In this document: piece by piece, positions 6,449-8,276 of the stretch | Numbering within the stretch: position 1 is the first letter of the stretch | Layout of the letters: the number at the start of each line of letters is the position of its first letter | NCBI GenBank assembly: GCA_937960625.1 | Contig: CALGPD010000066.1 | Location: forward strand, 1-8,276 | Direction of reading: 5' to 3' | Length of the DNA: 8,276 bases | Source of the DNA: an uncultured Spirochaetia bacterium | GTDB taxonomy: Bacteria; Spirochaetota; CALGPD01 | Notes under the pieces: model-generated | The model's database searches: none | Seen by the model: only the letters and a program-made list of their open reading frames with translations | Told to the model about the DNA's origin: nothing | Position numbers and translations under genes: made by a program

Positions 6449-6538
6449 TTTTTTTCTATTTAATTTTTAGGTTTTTATTGACAGACGCTTTGTATTTGAT
6501 TAGTATTACGGTGAAAGTTAGTAAAACGAGTAAAGTGA

Positions 6539-6709
6539 GGAATTTTAGTTTACATAGATTTTCGATCCTATGATTTAGATATTCACCGTATGCCATTCGG
6601 AGAATATCTTTGTGGAAAGAATTGGCTTCTGCCACAAAATTGGACAATTGTACTGGAAAAATTAACTAAAAGTCCTAAAATCCCATTTTTGTCTCCGAAA
6701 AAATATTAA
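6539..6709 (+). pseudogene. Coding-like remnant ending at a terminator
   Basis: Between the methyltransferase and the terminator at 6711, the frame ending at TAA 6707-6709 reads for 56 codons with protein-like content (for example MPFGEYLCGKNWLLPQNW). It has no good start: the frame is closed by TGA at 6536-6538, and the only ATG is at 6590, without a ribosome site. The stop lies one base before a strong terminator, as expected for the end of a real gene. It is probably the 3' end of a decayed gene downstream of the methyltransferase, conceivably its partner endonuclease, though I recognise no nuclease motif. The stretch 6449-6538 shows nothing convincing. Confidence 0.4.
6577..6609. repeat. 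Imperfect inverted repeat in the remnant
   Basis: AGATATTC-A-CCG, the 9-nt loop TATGCCATT and CGG-A-GAATATCT form a stem of 11 pairs interrupted by one A/A mismatch. Because of it, both strands read GEYL here, which may explain the competing minus-strand open frame. Confidence 0.35.
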
Positions 6710-6710
6710 T

Positions 6711-6743
6711 GTAAAATCCCGTTTTTGCGGGATTTTACTTTTT
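6711..6743 (+). terminator. Strong rho-independent terminator
   Basis: An 11-bp perfect stem (GTAAAATCCCG, 6711-6721, with CGGGATTTTAC, 6728-6738), a 6-nt loop and a TTTTT tail. It closes the methyltransferase/remnant unit and separates it from the peptide gene. Confidence 0.88.
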
Positions 6744-6747
6744 ATAC

Positions 6748-6776
6748 TTGACGTATTTTTTTATATACTATATCTT
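6748..6776 (+). promoter_or_regulatory. Predicted promoter of the cationic peptide gene
   Basis: TTGACG (6748-6753), a 17-bp spacer and TATCTT (6771-6776) form a sigma70-like promoter just past the preceding terminator. An AGGAG ribosome site (6796-6800) stands 6 nt before the GTG start at 6807. The peptide is therefore probably transcribed alone. Confidence 0.55.
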
Positions 6777-6806
6777 ATATATTATATAAAATATTAGGAG
6801 AATATA

Positions 6807-7058
6807 GTGAAAAAAAATATAATATTTGCTATTATTTTTGTTTTTGCAATCGCTTTTTCCTCTGTGGTATCTTCCGGATTTGGGATTAAAGCTCCCAACT
6901 TAAAGCTTAAAGCTTGTTATAAAGGATGCCGTAAAGCATACCGGAAATGCTTACGTAAAGCTCGTAGAGGCAGCAAGATTGCACGTGCCGCGAAAAAACA
7001 CGGTTGCAAAAAAGCAAGAAAAAGATGCCGCAGGAAATGCCGTAAAAAATTTAAATAG
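6807..7058 (+). CDS. Secreted, highly basic six-cysteine peptide
   Basis: This 83-residue protein of unrecognised family starts at GTG. Residues 1-23 form a clear signal peptide (MKK, a hydrophobic core, then small residues; cleavage plausibly after Ser23). The remaining 60 residues contain 28 Lys/Arg, no Asp or Glu, and six cysteines at 37, 41, 48, 67, 74 and 78. The spacing C-x3-C-x6-C-x18-C-x6-C-x3-C is mirror-symmetric around Gly55-Ser56-Lys57, as expected for two antiparallel helices joined by up to three disulfide rungs (37-78, 41-74, 48-67). The product should act outside the inner membrane. An antimicrobial or other polyanion-binding peptide is the natural inference; nucleic-acid, LPS or metal binding are alternatives. 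Promoter and terminator flank this gene alone, and no immunity or processing gene is adjacent. Confidence 0.85.
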   Translation: MKKNIIFAIIFVFAIAFSSVVSSGFGIKAPNLKLKACYKGCRKAYRKCLRKARRGSKIARAAKKHGCKKARKRCRRKCRKKFK

Positions 7059-7069
7059 TATATAAAATG

Positions 7070-7108
7070 AAAACCGGATTGCTGTTTAGTTATCCGGTTT
7101 TATTTTTA
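7070..7108 (+). terminator. Rho-independent terminator of the peptide gene
   Basis: A 10-bp stem (AAAACCGGAT, 7070-7079; ATCCGGTTTT, 7092-7101) with a 12-nt loop is followed by ATTTTTATT. It lies 11 bp after the peptide stop, and on the other strand may also stop the convergent gene ending at 7138. Confidence 0.85.
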
Positions 7109-7137
7109 TTATCTGATTTTTTATTGCTGTTGTTTGA

Positions 7138-7854
7138 TTAATCCATTATGGTTTTTAGTTCGCGTTCTTTTTTCTCTAGAATATTCTTAATATCAGATGA
7201 ATTATAAAATTTTGAATTAAACTTTCCAAAAGGTTTTATGCAGGAAATATTGAATTTTTTTATTATCTGATTAAACTTGAAAGTCTTTATTTTTAAATAA
7301 AACAAACAGATTTGTTTTGACCATAATTCCTCGCCCTTGTCGTTAAAGAAAATAAATCTTTTCCACATTTCTTTTAATTCAGAACTAACTTTTTTTAAGA
7401 ATGAAAAATCAAAGTTTTTAATTTGAAGAGCATCATCCAGAGTTATCTTTTTTTGTTCTTTAATAGCAGGGTCTAACCTAGAATAAACTTGATTTAAATC
7501 CATCCAATCCCATTGTTCGGTTAAATGGCAGGAAATAAAGTCTTTACAAGCTTGTGTAATTTCTTTTTTCCCGTTGTCTTCACCGTACATGCTAAAACTT
7601 GCTACTGCTTCAAAAAAAAGCATTCTTGGAACTTTATCGTATAAATAATTTATAACACTCATAGGATCCTGAAAAGTAGTCCAATTTTTCTTCCAAAGAT
7701 TCTTTTTCACTTTTTTATCATTAAAAATTTGTTCTGGGCTTATACTTTTTATTTGTACAACCGGGGTGTTTTTTTCATATTTTCTAGTACGAATATTTTT
7801 GATACTTGCCATATAATTATCAAGATATTCAACAATCTCAATAATACTAATCAT
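7138..7854 (-). CDS. Unrecognised protein, possible C-terminal winged-helix DNA-binding domain
   Basis: This 238-residue protein is soluble, with no signal peptide or membrane segment. I do not recognise the family. The N-terminal two thirds are mixed and rich in aromatic residues (KNLWKKNW about 51-58, EQWDWMDL about 113-120). The last 45 residues run FNQIIKKFNI, then IKPFGKFNSKFYNSSDIKNI (206-225), then a charged helix. This recalls MerR/excisionase-type winged-helix domains, where a helix pair precedes a small wing and a 'Y-x-x-x-D-I' helix. That is an inference from pattern only. The ATG is supported by GGAG 6 nt upstream. The gene converges on the cationic peptide gene, and a Pho-box-like array lies about 90-140 bp upstream. 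The same-strand neighbour at 8015 is 160 bp away, so a shared operon is uncertain. Confidence 0.75.
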   Translation of the reverse strand: MISIIEIVEYLDNYMASIKNIRTRKYEKNTPVVQIKSISPEQIFNDKKVKKNLWKKNWTTFQDPMSVINYLYDKVPRMLFFEAVASFSMYGEDNGKKEITQACKDFISCHLTEQWDWMDLNQVYSRLDPAIKEQKKITLDDALQIKNFDFSFLKKVSSELKEMWKRFIFFNDKGEELWSKQICLFYLKIKTFKFNQIIKKFNISCIKPFGKFNSKFYNSSDIKNILEKKERELKTIMD

Positions 7855-7944
7855 ATTAACTCCATTTAGTTTACAATATTATTTTAAAGTCTATAGTAAT
7901 AAAATAATTCAAATATTTACATTTTCTTCCTAGATATTAAAATT

Positions 7945-7991
7945 TTAACTTTTTCTTAATGATTTGCTAAGATTTTAACAAAAAGTTAACA
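7945..7991. promoter_or_regulatory. Pho-box-like TTAACA repeat array
   Basis: TTAA-type cores occur at 7945, 7956, 7967 (CTAA), 7975 and 7986, with steps of 11, 11, 8 and 11 bp. The last two are exact TTAACA-N5-TTAACA, the consensus and spacing I recall for Bacillus subtilis PhoP boxes. The outer parts also form a 10-bp inverted repeat (7945-7954 with 7980-7989). It lies upstream of the minus-strand gene at 7138-7854, suggesting control by an OmpR/PhoB-type regulator. Confidence 0.4.
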
Positions 7992-8014
7992 ATTCATAAT
8001 AGTTTTTTAAAGGT

Positions 8015-8276
8015 TTAACGGATCTTTTTATAATAATAATAACCTATCCTAAGAGTTCTATTGTGTTTCACCCATCCTAAACTTATTCGCTGTGTTTGTC
8101 TGTTTTTTGAATCTTTAAAATAGATATAAGCTTTTCTTATTTTCCAACTGCCTTTATAAACATAAGTTTTGCCATATCTTTTAATCGTCCGGGAAAACTT
8201 ATGGTTTCTATAAAATCGGATTGTATCAATCTTAGAGTTTGCGCCTTTAATACGTGCCTGCCATACAGTATTATAG
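8015..8276 (-). CDS. C-terminal part of an unrecognised Tyr/Lys/Arg-rich protein
   Basis: The minus strand is open from the right edge (in frame from nt 8275) to a TAA at 8015-8017, giving 86 residues of a gene that starts outside the window. The composition is clearly protein-like, with short alternating strands rich in Tyr, Lys, Arg and Trp (TYVYKGSWKIRKAYIYF, then ISLGWVKHN and IGYYYYKKIR at the end). It suggests a small beta-rich, basic domain, as in some exported proteins, but the N-terminus that would show a signal peptide is missing. The YYYYKK stretch comes from a short ATA/ATT repeat. No family is recognised. Confidence 0.65.
   Translation of the reverse strand, partial: YNTVWQARIKGANSKIDTIRFYRNHKFSRTIKRYGKTYVYKGSWKIRKAYIYFKDSKNRQTQRISLGWVKHNRTLRIGYYYYKKIR

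Noticed and set aside
6456..6647. 63-residue minus-strand open frame with a hydrophobic tail
   Set aside because: It needs a TTG start, lacks a ribosome site and lies opposite the more protein-like plus-strand remnant; the inverted repeat at 6577-6609 explains part of its likeness.
1..8276. tRNA, rRNA, CRISPR array, insertion sequence or phage attachment site
   Set aside because: I saw no cloverleaf, spaced repeat array, transposase or matching direct repeats flanking the lysis cassette.

Overview
The window is AT-rich (by eye about 30% G+C) bacterial DNA. The overlapping inner/outer-membrane spanin pair implies a phage of a diderm host, so the organism is probably a low-G+C bacterium with an outer membrane. 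I cannot assign a phylum; Gastranaerophilales-type Cyanobacteria relatives, Elusimicrobiota or Brachyspira-like spirochaetes would all fit the base composition. I see no rRNA, tRNA, IS element, CRISPR array or phage structural gene.

Layout, left to right. (1) Positions 1-1949, plus strand: the 3' part of a soluble multi-PAS sensor histidine kinase whose start lies outside the window. (2) Positions 2055-3329, minus strand: a compact four-gene lysis cassette, transcribed as M23 endolysin, two-TM holin-like protein, i-spanin (Rz-like) and o-spanin (Rz1-like). The last two genes share 161 bp in different frames. The cassette has its own promoter with an AGTAT/ATACT dyad operator candidate. (3) Positions 3708-4535, minus strand: a MerR-family regulator with a GyrI-like effector domain and its own terminator. 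(4) Positions 4785-5471, minus strand: an AlkD-type HEAT-repeat DNA glycosylase. (5) Positions 5579-6448, plus strand: a solitary cytosine-C5 DNA methyltransferase, followed by a short coding-like remnant that ends at a strong terminator. (6) Positions 6807-7058, plus strand: a secreted, extremely basic six-cysteine peptide with mirror-symmetric cysteine spacing. (7) Positions 7138-7854, minus strand: an unrecognised protein with a possible C-terminal DNA-binding domain. (8) Position 8015 to the right edge, minus strand: the C-terminal end of an unrecognised Tyr/Lys/Arg-rich protein.

Two intergenic regions (about 4630-4675 and 7945-7991) carry TTAA-core repeats at roughly 11-bp period, resembling binding sites of PhoB/PhoP/OmpR-family response regulators. 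One ends 11 bp before a TATAAT box that points at no recognisable gene.

Taken together this looks like an accessory region: a complete lysis module without a phage, a methyltransferase without a recognisable endonuclease, and a small secreted cationic peptide. The most interesting items are the stand-alone lysis cassette, which could be domesticated for secretion or particle release, and the cysteine-hairpin peptide. No direct link between the two is visible.
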